A DNA stretch of 64,000 nucleotides from Lachnospiraceae bacterium (lineage in GTDB: Bacteria > Bacillota > Clostridia > Lachnospirales > Lachnospiraceae), in the NCBI GenBank assembly GCA_017624235.1, contig JAGANL010000034.1, forward strand, positions 1 through 64,000, given 5' to 3'. The notes below the pieces were generated by a model. The model saw only the letters and a list, made by a program, of their open reading frames with translations. It had not been told where the DNA came from and ran no database searches. The translations under genes were made by a program, and so were the position numbers. Below, piece by piece: positions 25,867 to 36,213 of this stretch. The first letter of the stretch is position 1. Every line of letters starts with the position of its first letter.

Positions 25867-26850
25867 ATGGAACGGTTTCAGTGGAAAGTGACGGATAGCG
25901 GAATAGCAATCATAGGCTGCCATGAAAATGACAAATATGTCACTATTCCGGACTGCATGGAAGGAAAGCCTGTGACAGAAATTGCTCCCAAGGCTTTTTT
26001 GAGCTGTAAGAGGATGGAAGAAATCCAGCTTCCGGCTGCGGTCTGCCGAATCGGGAACTGGGCCTTTGCCCATGCAGCAGGCCTTCGGAGGCTTCTGTTG
26101 TATGGAGTGAGTGAAGCGTCAGGGACAGAGCTTGGAAAGGATGTGTTTCTGGGCTGTCAGCAATTGCAGGAAATCCGCTATGAAGATGATGAATATGTCG
26201 GAATGGGATTTTTAAGGGCTGCAGCGATGCAGATGGGCGCTAGAGAACTGTTTCAGGATGTCAGAAATGTTGCATCAACAGACAGTGAATGTTTGGGAAA
26301 GACAGCGGAACAGGTCAGGGACACAGAGCAACAGCAGATAGCTGCCTGGCTGGCTAAATGGGACAATGCGCTTGCTGTTTTTTTAAAGGAAGCAGATTTA
26401 AAAGGCTTTCGTCCCATGTGGGCAGGCGGCGAGGAGGATTATGAGAGCGAGAAGGATCTTCCGGCTTATTATGAAAGCAAAAGGCGCTGCCGGAAGGCGG
26501 AGTTCTGTTATCTGAGATTAAAGTATGACAGGATGCTTTCCGTTTCAGACAGAGAAAGTCTGTATGTCTACCTGCGCGAGCATTCAAAGGACTGCTGCCA
26601 TGAAGAGGCCTGGCAGGTTATTAGGGAAGGACATCCTCAGGAAAAGGAATACTACCGTATTTTATATGAAGCGGGAGGTATCAGCCGTGTCAATATCGAT
26701 GCCCTTCTGTCGGATATGGACCGGTACGGTGCAGGTGCTGAGATAATCGCCTTTGTGCTGGACTGCGTAAACAGTGCCGGCAGGGGTGATAATGGAAAAT
26801 CGGACCGGATTTTGTCGGAAGAGGATTATTTTACAGGATTTGTATTATGA
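25867..26850 (+). CDS. Leucine-rich-repeat (BspA-like) protein of unknown function
   Basis: This protein of about 327 residues has two or three BspA-type leucine-rich repeats in its N-terminal third (VTEIAPKAFLSCKRMEEIQL and CRIGNWAFAHAAGLRRLLL, then VFLGCQQLQEI). The rest is charged, mostly helical and Cys-containing, with no motif I recognise. It has no signal peptide, so it is probably cytoplasmic. The ATG at 25867 has TGAGG about 9 bases upstream. Its stop overlaps the MATE gene start (ATGA), so the two are coupled. Confidence 0.7.
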   Translation: MERFQWKVTDSGIAIIGCHENDKYVTIPDCMEGKPVTEIAPKAFLSCKRMEEIQLPAAVCRIGNWAFAHAAGLRRLLLYGVSEASGTELGKDVFLGCQQLQEIRYEDDEYVGMGFLRAAAMQMGARELFQDVRNVASTDSECLGKTAEQVRDTEQQQIAAWLAKWDNALAVFLKEADLKGFRPMWAGGEEDYESEKDLPAYYESKRRCRKAEFCYLRLKYDRMLSVSDRESLYVYLREHSKDCCHEEAWQVIREGHPQEKEYYRILYEAGGISRVNIDALLSDMDRYGAGAEIIAFVLDCVNSAGRGDNGKSDRILSEEDYFTGFVL

Positions 26851-28241
26851 ATTGTATTATGAATAAGAAAAGCAGAAATAGGCAAAAGAATGTAAATTTG
26901 TTAGAGGGCAGTATTGCAGGTACGCTTGCAAGATTGGCCTTTCCAATTATGTGCACCTCGTTTATCCAGATGGCCTATAATCTGACGGATATGATCTGGA
27001 TCGGCAGAGTCAGCAGCAATGCGGTAGCTGCAGTGGGTGCGGCAGGTATGTATCTGTGGCTTGCCAATGGTTTTTCCACGATACCGCGTATCGGCGGACA
27101 AGTCAGAACAGCGCATGCAATCGGAGCCGGAGAAAGAGAAAAAGCAATGTCCTGTGCACAGGCGGCATTTCATATGGGAATCGTGATGCTGCTTGTCTGT
27201 ACTTTGGTTTATGTTTTCGGGAGTCATACGTTGATTGCCTTCTTTCAACTGAATCAGGAGAGCGTGGTGCTGGATGCAGAGACTTATCTGGTCATTACCG
27301 GATTGGGATTGTGTTTTTCCTTCCTGAATCAGATTTTCACCGGATTATTTACCGCTATAGGCAAAAGCATGGTCATGTTTCAGGCTACGACGACCGGACT
27401 GATTGTGAATATTGCGCTGGATCCGCTGCTCATTTTCGGTGCAGGGCCTCTTCCTCGTCTGGGGGTTGCAGGAGCAGCACTTGCGACTGTACTGGCCCAG
27501 GCCGTTGTGTGTCTGATGTTTGTGCGGGCAGCAGGAAAGGATGAACTGTTGTTTCAGGGCTTTCACATATGCAGCTGCAGCAGTTTGAAGGAATGGAAAA
27601 GTATTGGAAAAATCGGGCTTCCTGTTGCGGTACAGAATATCCTTTTTTCCAGCCTGTCCATGATCATAGCCAGAATGATTGCATCCTGGGGTGATGCGGC
27701 TGTTGCGGTTCAGAAGGTGGGCAGTCAGATCGAATCCATTTCCTGGATGACGGCAGAAGGCTTTGCTACGGCAGTCAATGCCTTTACGGCACAAAATCAT
27801 GGAGCGCAGAAGAAGGAGAGAGTCAGGAAGGGATATGCCACGGCAGCAGGCCTGATGGTATGCTGGGGACTGTTTACAAGCTTTGTACTGATGGTTTTAC
27901 CGGAGCAAATTTTCCGGATTTTTATTACCGATCCGGCAGTATTGCCGCTTGGAGTAGATTATCTGCGGATTCTGGGGGTATCCCAGCTTTTTATGTGTTT
28001 GGAGATTACCTCTGCCGGTGCGTTTCAGGGACTGGGAAAGCCGATGCTTCCTTCTGTGGCAGGTATTTTGGGCAATGCAGCCAGGGTGCCGCTGGCTGCT
28101 GTTTTATCCGCTACCGTTTTGGGCTTAAACGGCATCTGGTGGAGTATCACCATTTCCAGTATAGCTAAAGGAGTTGTGGTGGTATCCGCTTTTCTTGTCA
28201 TGCTTCGCAAATATATGCAGTCTGAAAGAAAGGATACCTGA
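26847..28241 (+). CDS. MATE family efflux transporter
   Basis: This 464-residue protein has about 12 membrane helices in two similar halves. The N-terminal GSIAGTLARLAFPIM and MAYNLTDMIWIGR are typical of MATE exporters. The second half begins near residue 245 with IGKIGLPVAVQNILFSSLSM. MATE proteins export drugs or metabolites using sodium or proton gradients, and the substrate is not predictable. The gene converges with the kinase gene and their stop codons are seven bases apart. Confidence 0.92.
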   Translation: MNCIMNKKSRNRQKNVNLLEGSIAGTLARLAFPIMCTSFIQMAYNLTDMIWIGRVSSNAVAAVGAAGMYLWLANGFSTIPRIGGQVRTAHAIGAGEREKAMSCAQAAFHMGIVMLLVCTLVYVFGSHTLIAFFQLNQESVVLDAETYLVITGLGLCFSFLNQIFTGLFTAIGKSMVMFQATTTGLIVNIALDPLLIFGAGPLPRLGVAGAALATVLAQAVVCLMFVRAAGKDELLFQGFHICSCSSLKEWKSIGKIGLPVAVQNILFSSLSMIIARMIASWGDAAVAVQKVGSQIESISWMTAEGFATAVNAFTAQNHGAQKKERVRKGYATAAGLMVCWGLFTSFVLMVLPEQIFRIFITDPAVLPLGVDYLRILGVSQLFMCLEITSAGAFQGLGKPMLPSVAGILGNAARVPLAAVLSATVLGLNGIWWSITISSIAKGVVVVSAFLVMLRKYMQSERKDT

Positions 28242-28248
28242 GCATCCT

Positions 28249-29775
28249 TCACATAAGCGGCCTGACCACCCGGTAGACCTTCTCATAACGTGCAAACACT
28301 TCCCTGTATGCTTCATGTACCTTCCGGCGCGGCTCATAGGTAACCGTCTTCTGTACCATATATTCTGCTGCTTCTGCAAGATCCCGGAACACACCGATTG
28401 CCACGCCTGTTAACATGGCGCTCCCCACCGTCCCCGCATCCACCGTTTTTAATGCCGTAATCGGAAGATTCAGAACATCCGCTTTCATCTGCATCCAAAC
28501 CCCGGAACGTGCACCGCCTCCGGTCGCATACAGCCTTTCAAAATGGATACCGGAGCCCTGCAATGCCTGATAATTCAAGTACATTTCATAAGCCACACCT
28601 TCCATACAGCCACGATACAGATCAGCAGCGGTAGTTGCGGTTGTCAGACCGAGAATCGCACCCTTAGCCCCTGTATCCATATAAGGAGTCGCCGCTCCGG
28701 CAAAATGCGGCAAAACCAGAAGGCCGCCCGGGCCGTCTGACAGCTCTGCAACCATCTCTTGCTGTCCATGCTCCTCCCGGTATTTCCGTTCCATCCATTC
28801 ATGAACCGATATACCGGCTTCTGCTGCCAGCTCCCGTTCCTTTTTCGCAAACGTATCCACGCACCACTGAATCAGGGCTCCTCCGGTATAGGAAAAAGCA
28901 TAGGCCACGTAAGTTCCCGGCTTTACATAGGGAACCACTGAAAAATACCCTTCATACATCCGGTCAATATCCGGCAGCTCATCATAAATCGGAGTCAGAC
29001 ATTCCACCGTTCCGGCGCCGTCCACTGCCACAGCTCCGTCAAAGGCACCGGCACCGACTGCAGCCGCCACCTGATCGTGGCTGATGGAAACAATCCTTGT
29101 CTCCCGGGATAAGCCTGTTTTTTCCGCGGCAGACGGAAGAATCGTTCCTGCTGTGCTCCCGGTAGGGACACAAGTAGAAAAAAGAGACTTCTCAATACCT
29201 GCTGCCGCAAACACTTCATCGCTCCAATCCAGCTTATGAATATCAAAGGCCATCGTTCTGGTTGCCAGAGAATAATCAATCTGCCGCTTTCCCGTCAGAT
29301 GAAAAACAACATAATCTTCCATCAGAAATACATGCTGCGCCGCTCGATACATCTCCGGCTCATGCTCCTTCAACCACATCAGCTTGGAAATGCTGTACAT
29401 TTCATGAGGACGCAGACCCGTAATATGAGCCATATGCTTTTCCCCAAGCTGCTCTGCCAGTCTCCTGCATTCCTCTGCCCCTCTCGGATCGGTATACAGC
29501 ATCGCAGGATGTAACGGCCTTCCCTCTCCATCGGTCATGACAAAGGTTTCCCCAAAGCTGGTCACACCCAGCCCTGCAATGTCAGGATATTGTGAAGCCA
29601 TTTCGCGGATGACTGCATATACACCCTCCATGACTGCTGAAATATCCATCTCATGCCGTCCCACAGTCCTCTGCACGGGATAATCACGGTATGCCTTCCC
29701 CAAATAGTTTCCGCGCTCATCAAACACGGTACATTTACAGCCGGTCGTTCCAATATCCAGTCCTGCTATCTTCAT
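28249..29775 (-). CDS. FGGY family carbohydrate kinase
   Basis: This 508-residue sugar kinase has the phosphate loop GLDIGTTGCKCTVFD at the start, the adenosine motif YATGGGARSGVWMQMKADVL near residue 420, and the substrate-site GVTSFGETFVMTD. The closest families are xylulokinase and fuculokinase types. It is the last gene of an aldolase-isomerase-kinase operon. This fits phosphorylation of the ketose made by the isomerase. Confidence 0.9.
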   Translation of the reverse strand: MKIAGLDIGTTGCKCTVFDERGNYLGKAYRDYPVQRTVGRHEMDISAVMEGVYAVIREMASQYPDIAGLGVTSFGETFVMTDGEGRPLHPAMLYTDPRGAEECRRLAEQLGEKHMAHITGLRPHEMYSISKLMWLKEHEPEMYRAAQHVFLMEDYVVFHLTGKRQIDYSLATRTMAFDIHKLDWSDEVFAAAGIEKSLFSTCVPTGSTAGTILPSAAEKTGLSRETRIVSISHDQVAAAVGAGAFDGAVAVDGAGTVECLTPIYDELPDIDRMYEGYFSVVPYVKPGTYVAYAFSYTGGALIQWCVDTFAKKERELAAEAGISVHEWMERKYREEHGQQEMVAELSDGPGGLLVLPHFAGAATPYMDTGAKGAILGLTTATTAADLYRGCMEGVAYEMYLNYQALQGSGIHFERLYATGGGARSGVWMQMKADVLNLPITALKTVDAGTVGSAMLTGVAIGVFRDLAEAAEYMVQKTVTYEPRRKVHEAYREVFARYEKVYRVVRPLM

Positions 29776-29868
29776 ATGTCCCTCTCCCTTCCCTATCTGC
29801 AGACTTTGAACCGCAGGGGCAAACCTGTACGGAAAAATTTATTTTCGTACCCTGGATTTCATCAGCAT

Positions 29869-31272
29869 TTAGTCAATTTCCACCCATTCATAGCCGAGAT
29901 AGGTTGTAAACGCTTCCTTTAAAATCTCCTTCATATGGCCTGTCCCAACCGAGGTATGATGTTTAAAACCGCCTCTTGCCAGCCGGATCATCTTATCCTG
30001 CATATCCGGAATCGCGCAGACACCGCCGCAGCCAAAAAATGCCTCTTCAATCGGATCATCTGTAAACTCTGCCTCACTGGCATATACTACTATTTTACCG
30101 TCTCTGGTCTGACAATTGGACAGTGTCACCTTACCCGGTTTGATACGTCCTTCATTGGTACCACAGCCTGAGCCCGGATCGTTCTTATCAAACATCTTAT
30201 GGCTTGTCACGTGTCCCTGATCGGTCATAAGGCTCTTGGGAACCGGACCGCAATGGAAGAGGATTACCTTATTTTCGTCCTCTCCGTAATTGTTATTCCA
30301 ATCCAATACCGTCGTCGGTGTCTCGCTGGCAAGTGCCATGGCACGCATGGTAATGGCAGAACACATATCGATTTCGCAGGATGCCGTGATGCCCCTGTCA
30401 TTTAATTCCGACAGCAATACACACGGACATACACGCAAAATCTCCTCCATCTCATTCCAGCACCGCAGGGCAATAGCATCCAGATGATAGTCCTTTATGT
30501 ATTCATCAATGATGACGGAAATTTTTGCCAGTGTAAGCTTCTTATCCTGCGGCACACGGGAAAAGTCCGTATAGGCCTCCAGTGCAGCCACCTTTTCTGT
30601 TACGTCCCTGTCATCGTCCGCCTTCTTTCCCACCTTGAAAATCAGCTCCGACAAATCAAAGGATTCCACGTTGATGCCATATTTCTGCATGGCAATTTCA
30701 TCAAAACGAACCGTCTTAAATGCCGTAGTCCTGGCACCGATACAGCCGATGTTGCAGCGCTTCATTCCGTTTACCACACGGCAAATTGCCGCAAAATCTC
30801 TCAGATTTTGTGCAAAGGCTTCGGAAAGCGGGTGCACCACATGCGGCTTCATGACGGTAAAGGGTACCTGATACTGTGTAAATACATCCGTCACGGAAAA
30901 CTTTCCACAGAAGGCATCCCTTCTGTGTGCAAAATCCATCTTTCCAATCTCATCCGGGTATGCCTGCATCAAAATCGGAACTCCCGCATCCTGCAGAGCC
31001 GTAATCGCACCGTTTTCATCCGCAAAAATAGGCATGGAAAAAATGACGCCATCGTATTCACCATCATGCTCCTTTAACCATTTTGCATACAAAAGACCTT
31101 CGTCCCTTGTTTCAATTCCACCAAATCTGGTGAGTTCTGCATCCATGGCGATATAATCATAGCCGGCATCCGTTACCGCCTTGATCATGTCCTCCCTTGC
31201 CCCGTAAATCAGTTCTCCCGGCATAAAGCCTCTGTTGCAGAATGCCAGTGCAAATGTCATTTTCTTTCCCAT
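29869..31272 (-). CDS. L-fucose/L-arabinose isomerase family protein
   Basis: This 467-residue protein belongs to the FucI/AraA-like fold, which interconverts aldoses and ketoses using a divalent metal. It begins TFALAFCNRGFMPGELI when read from residue 6. The family C-terminal block DWNNNYGEDENKVILFHCGPVP lies near residue 320, followed by GHVTSHKMFD. An isomerase role is supported by its position between an aldolase and an FGGY kinase. The exact sugar is not evident. Confidence 0.82.
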   Translation of the reverse strand: MGKKMTFALAFCNRGFMPGELIYGAREDMIKAVTDAGYDYIAMDAELTRFGGIETRDEGLLYAKWLKEHDGEYDGVIFSMPIFADENGAITALQDAGVPILMQAYPDEIGKMDFAHRRDAFCGKFSVTDVFTQYQVPFTVMKPHVVHPLSEAFAQNLRDFAAICRVVNGMKRCNIGCIGARTTAFKTVRFDEIAMQKYGINVESFDLSELIFKVGKKADDDRDVTEKVAALEAYTDFSRVPQDKKLTLAKISVIIDEYIKDYHLDAIALRCWNEMEEILRVCPCVLLSELNDRGITASCEIDMCSAITMRAMALASETPTTVLDWNNNYGEDENKVILFHCGPVPKSLMTDQGHVTSHKMFDKNDPGSGCGTNEGRIKPGKVTLSNCQTRDGKIVVYASEAEFTDDPIEEAFFGCGGVCAIPDMQDKMIRLARGGFKHHTSVGTGHMKEILKEAFTTYLGYEWVEID

Positions 31273-31344
31273 TTTATAGTCCTGCTCCTTCCATCATCCC
31301 AAATCGTACTCGAACCGCCTGTCAATAACTTTCTATCCTGCCGC

Positions 31345-32211
31345 TTAATCCAACAGTCCAAACTGTAGCATAGCCGCTTTTACATTTTCCTTCATGGCCG
31401 CTCTGGCTGCAATCGATACAGAGGAAAAGAAAATCGGCTCTCCCTCCTTCAAGCCCTTCAGATACTCTGCCGCAGCATTACCGCCGGACTTATCCATATA
31501 TGTAAAATAGTTGATTTTCCGCACTCCTGCCTCAATGGCCTTCCTGTAATCCTCCCTGCTGACCCCGGAACCGCCGTGCATGACAACCGGTATATGATTG
31601 GTCAAGTGGCGCACATTTTTTACCACATCAAAATCCAGCTTCGGCTCCGTCAGATAAATGCCGTGTGTCGTACCAAAGGAACAGGCCAGTGCATCAATGC
31701 CCGTCTCCCGTACAAAAACTGCCGCAAGCTCCGGATCCGTATAAATTTTCGTTTCATCCTCTGCCCCGCTTCCGTCTCCCGCTCCGCTCTCTCTTTTTCC
31801 CATCGAACCGAGCTCAGCTTCTACGGATGCCCCTGTCTTTTCTGCCATCTCTACAACTTTCTTTGTGTTCGCCAGATTTTCCTCATAGGACAATACCGAA
31901 CCATCGTACATAACACCTGTAAAGCCGATATCAAGCGCCTGCTGCAGATACTCTAAGGTCTCACCATGATCCAGGTGGACACAGACCGGCACGGCTGCCT
32001 TTCTGGCGGCCTCCACCATAATCGGCCCGATTAGTGCAAGCGGGATCAACGGCTCATGGCACTGCGCAAACTGGATAATAACCGGAAGCTCCAGTTCCTC
32101 CGCAGCCTCAATAATTGCCTGCAGGGACTCCAGATTCGGTGTATTGAAGGAACCGATTGCAATTTTCTTTTCCTCTGCTACTTTCATGACTTCATTTAAC
32201 GTTGCTAACAA
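31345..32211 (-). CDS. Class II fructose-bisphosphate aldolase family protein
   Basis: This zinc aldolase is 288 residues long. It shows IAIGSFNTPNLES and the zinc and catalytic block VCVHLDHGETLEYLQQALD. MYDGS, VMHGGSGV and GVRKINYFTYMDK follow. It probably cleaves a ketose bisphosphate or ketose-1-phosphate from the linked isomerase and kinase. The TTG at 32211 has AGAAGGGTGG eight bases upstream and fits the family N-terminus. A GTG at 32223 is the other option, but too close to the ribosome site. Confidence 0.9.
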   Translation of the reverse strand: MLATLNEVMKVAEEKKIAIGSFNTPNLESLQAIIEAAEELELPVIIQFAQCHEPLIPLALIGPIMVEAARKAAVPVCVHLDHGETLEYLQQALDIGFTGVMYDGSVLSYEENLANTKKVVEMAEKTGASVEAELGSMGKRESGAGDGSGAEDETKIYTDPELAAVFVRETGIDALACSFGTTHGIYLTEPKLDFDVVKNVRHLTNHIPVVMHGGSGVSREDYRKAIEAGVRKINYFTYMDKSGGNAAAEYLKGLKEGEPIFFSSVSIAARAAMKENVKAAMLQFGLLD

Positions 32212-32361
32212 ATTGATAACCACCCTTCTGTCTTATTCTCTGTATCTTCGTATCGGATAATTTTATTGTAGCCCTGCACAAAATCCTTTTATATAGAAGT
32301 TTGTCCTTTTTACTTTGATTTTGTTCGCCGCCATGGTAAAATTTCCTCAAAGGAGGCTGCT

Positions 32362-33210
32362 ATGATATCCAGCTTTGATTTAACGAAACTGCACTCTCTG
32401 CTGCAGGATTTTTATAATATGACCAAAATGCGCATCACCGTTTTTGACGATGCGTTTCATGAGCTTGCTGCCTATCCCGAACAGCGTGCTCCCTTCTGTC
32501 AGATTATCCGCTCCGATGACACATCTGCCGCCGCATGTCACCGATGCGATATGCAGGCCTGTGAAATTGCCGCCAGCCGCAGAACGCTCTATACCTATCG
32601 CTGCCATGCCGGACTGACGGAAAGTATTACCCCTATCATTGTCGGAAATATTATTATCGGATATCTGTTGTTCGGACATGTCTTTTCCTATCCTTCTTAT
32701 GAGGAGGGCTGGGAACAGATTCAGAAATGCTGCAAAGATTATTCCATTGATATGAATGCCCTGAAAACAGCCTGCTATAAGCAGCCCGTCATCACGGAAG
32801 ACTATATTTCCTCCGCCTCTCATATTATGCAGGCGGTTGCTTCCTATTTGTGCATGGAGCGTATGGTCTCCCTGCGCAGGCAGGAGCTCCCCGTTCAGAT
32901 TGATGCCTACATTCAGGAACATTTTACGGAAAAAATAAATGCCGCGCAGCTCGCACGGCATTTTGGAATCGGTAAAACACAGCTCTATGAAATTGCAAAG
33001 CAAAGCTACGGCATCGGCATTGCAGAACAGATCCGAAATCTCCGCATTGAGAAGGCCAAGCAGCTGCTGTCAGAGTGCCCGGACCTCTCTCTCGCACAGA
33101 TTGCATTTGAATGCGGATTCAGTGATTACAATTATTTTATTACCGTCTTTAAACGAACGGTCGGTGTCCCGCCCAAGGTGTATGCCAATACAGTCCTTCA
33201 GAGCCAGTAA
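32362..33210 (+). CDS. AraC family regulator with PocR sensor domain
   Basis: This 282-residue regulator has an N-terminal PocR ligand-binding domain containing its Cys-rich motif (CHRCDMQACEIAA and YRCHAGLTE, residues about 58-90) and a C-terminal AraC double helix-turn-helix (AAQLARHFGIGKTQLYEIAK and LAQIAFECGFSDYNYFITVF). It is divergent from the aldolase-isomerase-kinase operon, with 150 bases between the starts, so it is the likely activator. AAAGGAGG precedes the ATG. Confidence 0.92.
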   Translation: MISSFDLTKLHSLLQDFYNMTKMRITVFDDAFHELAAYPEQRAPFCQIIRSDDTSAAACHRCDMQACEIAASRRTLYTYRCHAGLTESITPIIVGNIIIGYLLFGHVFSYPSYEEGWEQIQKCCKDYSIDMNALKTACYKQPVITEDYISSASHIMQAVASYLCMERMVSLRRQELPVQIDAYIQEHFTEKINAAQLARHFGIGKTQLYEIAKQSYGIGIAEQIRNLRIEKAKQLLSECPDLSLAQIAFECGFSDYNYFITVFKRTVGVPPKVYANTVLQSQ

Positions 33211-33245
33211 GATGCTGTCCCGGAAAGTCTCAGGATACCCAATGC

Positions 33246-34676
33246 TTAGTATGCCTTGCCCCAGTAAACCATCTTCTTTGCAGGGCGTCCGCAGCAGACA
33301 CACTTATCAGAAAGGTTCTCCTGCTCAAACGGCATACAACGGCTCGTAACAGCCAGGTCTTCCTTAATCTTATCCTCACATGCCTGATCGCCACACCACA
33401 TAGCCTTTACAAAACCGGTTTTCTCGGTAAATACCTGTGTCAGCTCTTCCAGTGTAGTTGCTGTATAAGTATGGCTGTCTCTGTGTGCTCTTGCTTTTTC
33501 CAGCATATCCTTCTGGATGGTCGGAAGCAGCTCTGCTACCCTGGTTTCCAGCTCTTCCAATGCCACTTCGTATTTTTCACCGTTATCGCGGCGGCAAATC
33601 ACACATTTGCCTGCAGCAATATCCTTCGGGCCGATTTCCACACGAAGCGGAATACCGCGCATCTCCTGCTCGGAGAACTTCCATCCCGGACTCTTATCGG
33701 AATCATCCACCTTCACACGGAAATTGCTCAGACGGTCACGCAGTTCATATGCCTTATCCAGCACACCTTCCTTATGCTGCTGAATCGGAATAACCATCAC
33801 CTGTGTCGGTGCCACAAGCGGAGGCAGCACCAGACCGGAATTATCGCCATGTACCATGATGATTGCACCAATCAGACGGGTTGTCATACCCCAGGAGGTC
33901 TGATGTACATGTTTTAACGTATTATCCTTATCTGTGAACTGAATACCAAATGCCTTTGCAAAGCCGTCACCGAAATTGTGGCTTGTACCGGACTGCAAAG
34001 CCTTTCCGTCATGCATCAGCGCTTCGATCGTATAAGTTGCTTCCGCACCCGCAAATTTTTCCTTATCGGTCTTGCGGCCCTTGATGACCGGCATAGCCAG
34101 TACCTGCTCGCAAAAATCTGCATACACATTTAACATCTGAATCGTACGCTCTTCTGCCTCCTCAGCAGTAGCATGTGCCGTATGCCCCTCCTGCCATAAG
34201 AACTCTCTGGAACGTAAGAACGGTCTTGTTTCCTTCTCCCAGCGCACCACCGAACACCACTGGTTGTATACCTTCGGAAGGTCACGGTAGGAATGAATGT
34301 CATTCTTATAAAAATCACAGAACAATGTCTCAGAGGTCGGACGCACGCAAAGTCTCTCCTGTAACGGCTGCAGACCGCCGTGTGTTACCCATGCTACCTC
34401 CGGTGCAAAGCCCTCCACATGATCCTTCTCCTTCTGGAGCAGACTCTCCGGAATGAACATCGGTAAATAAACATTCTCCACACCGGTTGCCTTGAAGCGT
34501 TCGTCAAGCTGCTTCTGAATCAGCTCCCAGATTGCATAGCCTGCAGGTTTGATGACCATACAGCCCTTTACGCTTGTGTAATCAATAAGCTCTGCCTTTT
34601 TTACGACATCCGTATACCACTGTGCAAAGTCCACGTCCATCGAAGTAATTGCTTCCACTAATTTTTTCTCTGCCAT
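33246..34676 (-). CDS. proS: Prolyl-tRNA synthetase (short ProS type)
   Basis: This 476-residue class II synthetase is of the ProS type without the editing insertion. Class II motifs are [16 protein letters not shown] and LRVEIGPKD. The activation region is WLREGHTA-like, reading [18 protein letters not shown], and the amino acid pocket holds [16 protein letters not shown]. The C-terminal zinc-binding region has [12 protein letters not shown] and [14 protein letters not shown]. It charges tRNA-Pro. The long leader upstream is a T-box. Confidence 0.97.
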   Translation of the reverse strand: MAEKKLVEAITSMDVDFAQWYTDVVKKAELIDYTSVKGCMVIKPAGYAIWELIQKQLDERFKATGVENVYLPMFIPESLLQKEKDHVEGFAPEVAWVTHGGLQPLQERLCVRPTSETLFCDFYKNDIHSYRDLPKVYNQWCSVVRWEKETRPFLRSREFLWQEGHTAHATAEEAEERTIQMLNVYADFCEQVLAMPVIKGRKTDKEKFAGAEATYTIEALMHDGKALQSGTSHNFGDGFAKAFGIQFTDKDNTLKHVHQTSWGMTTRLIGAIIMVHGDNSGLVLPPLVAPTQVMVIPIQQHKEGVLDKAYELRDRLSNFRVKVDDSDKSPGWKFSEQEMRGIPLRVEIGPKDIAAGKCVICRRDNGEKYEVALEELETRVAELLPTIQKDMLEKARAHRDSHTYTATTLEELTQVFTEKTGFVKAMWCGDQACEDKIKEDLAVTSRCMPFEQENLSDKCVCCGRPAKKMVYWGKAY

Positions 34677-34705
34677 TTTTCTCTTCCTTTCCTGTTTTTA
34701 ATTAA

Positions 34706-35077
34706 TCTAAAAAGGGCGGCATCACCAGAATTGCCATCCCTGTGAAGGGACCGGAATTCCGGCGGTACCACCCTACTTAATGTGCCTGCTCCGTCTGATA
34801 TGAAAAACAGACCGTTTCGGCTATCATTCTCTTTTCTTACCGTTAACGCCGGTGCTGCGCCGTACTTTATACTTACCTATTTTCATACGGGACTCCAAGG
34901 CCGGTTCAGGATATTCCTCCATTGAGCCTCACAGCAGCCCCGGTCATCCGGTTCGGCTCATTCTCTGCCTGTTTCCTATCCTTACTAATCCTCTTCTTCG
35001 CCTTTACTCATTCTGTTTTAATGAAAACATCTGGCTGTTTTCCTGAAATCATTTCTATAAAACATTTCCATAGAAAC
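34706..35077 (-). promoter_or_regulatory. T-box riboswitch leader of proS
   Basis: This leader of about 370 bases on the minus strand holds the T-box sequence AGGGTGGTACCGCCG (34774-34760). Behind it is a terminator in which GGTACCGCCGGAATT pairs with AATTCTGGTGATGCC, followed by TTTTTAG (34713-34707). In the putative specifier loop, between AGGATA/TATCCT and AAGGC/GCCTT pairings, the 3' strand reads GAACCG. CCG at 34904-34902 is a proline codon. Uncharged tRNA-Pro should stabilise the antiterminator and allow proS expression. Confidence 0.93.
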
Positions 35078-35083
35078 AGTTTG

Positions 35084-35113
35084 ATTGTAGGACATCCGGT
35101 CTGTGTTTGTCAA
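35084..35113 (-). promoter_or_regulatory. proS promoter
   Basis: TTGACA (35113-35108) and TACAAT (35089-35084) with an 18-base spacer on the minus strand lie just upstream of the T-box leader. Confidence 0.8.
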
Positions 35114-35172
35114 GGAAAATCATATTTTCTCCAGTGTCTCTTTTCGTGAAATGCTTCCTTATTGTGAATTTT

Positions 35173-36213
35173 TCAATCTGACGACCAGGCCACTGTGATT
35201 TCCCGAATAATAAGAAGAGAAAGCGGCCCCAGTATAACACCTCCCAGACCATACAGCTTCACTCCGGCATAAACGGCTGCCAGCACGGCAACCGGATACA
35301 GTCCCATCCTTCCCCCGATCAATCTCGGCTCCAATACCTCCCGGAGCAGGGCGCAAGCCGTATATAGAACCACGCAAACAACCGCCTGCATATACCGCCC
35401 CTGTATAATCTGCCAGAAAGCAAGGGGCATCAGGACAAATCCTGTGCCAATAAACGGCAGAGCATCCAGAATACCTGCCATAATCCCTAAAAGTAATGGA
35501 TTTTCCACACCAGCTAACCACAGTCCGGCTGATGCCAGTATGCTGATGCATGTCATAATAATAAACTGTGCACGCAGAAACGTACCGGTTAGATGACCGA
35601 TGGAACGGATGATTGCGTACATCTTCTCATATCCCTCCATCCTGTGGATATGCTCCGACATCGCTTCATAGTCCTTTGCTAACAGGACCGCTCCGATAAA
35701 GGTAATCATAATTCCTGCCAGCAGGCTGAGTATTTGCCTGAACCATCCCACACTCTGTTTCATCAGCCTCGGCACAACATTGATCTGAAACTCATCCACG
35801 AACACATTGATGCGCTCTACGATGACCGTTTCCAGCTCATCTGCACAAAAACCGGTCTTTCCCTCGACAAATTCACAGCAGTCCGTCACAAACAGACTGA
35901 AATTTTTTTCAAACAACTCCAGACCTGCCGTAAATTCCGTGACATGACTGCTTCCCCACACTGCAATCAGCCAAAGAAGCAAAATCACCACGCTTCCCAG
36001 AAAAAAAAGGATACCGCTTGTCAGAAATCCTCTGCCAATATGTGTGTGCTTTTCCACCTTCCTTATCCACGGATACATCGGAATCACCAGAAATGCCGCC
36101 AGTACAAACGGATAAACAAGCGGCAGGAGAAAACGCATTGCCGCGTAAACTCCTGCCGTTACAAGGGCCAGCCTGCCCCATCTTCCTGTCGTAATCTCCC
36201 GCAATTTTTCCAT
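35173..36213 (-). CDS. AI-2E family transporter, YtvI-like sporulation membrane protein
   Basis: This 346-residue protein has seven or eight membrane segments. The AI-2E family C-terminal blocks are VENPLLLGIMAGILDALPFIGTG when read across residues 235-257, then LLREVLEPRLIGGRMGLYPVAVL and GLGGVILGPLSLLI. Clostridial members of this length are usually named sporulation integral membrane protein YtvI. That role is inferred from family membership. The gene stands alone, between the T-box promoter and the inverted-repeat element. Confidence 0.82.
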   Translation of the reverse strand: MEKLREITTGRWGRLALVTAGVYAAMRFLLPLVYPFVLAAFLVIPMYPWIRKVEKHTHIGRGFLTSGILFFLGSVVILLLWLIAVWGSSHVTEFTAGLELFEKNFSLFVTDCCEFVEGKTGFCADELETVIVERINVFVDEFQINVVPRLMKQSVGWFRQILSLLAGIMITFIGAVLLAKDYEAMSEHIHRMEGYEKMYAIIRSIGHLTGTFLRAQFIIMTCISILASAGLWLAGVENPLLLGIMAGILDALPFIGTGFVLMPLAFWQIIQGRYMQAVVCVVLYTACALLREVLEPRLIGGRMGLYPVAVLAAVYAGVKLYGLGGVILGPLSLLIIREITVAWSSD

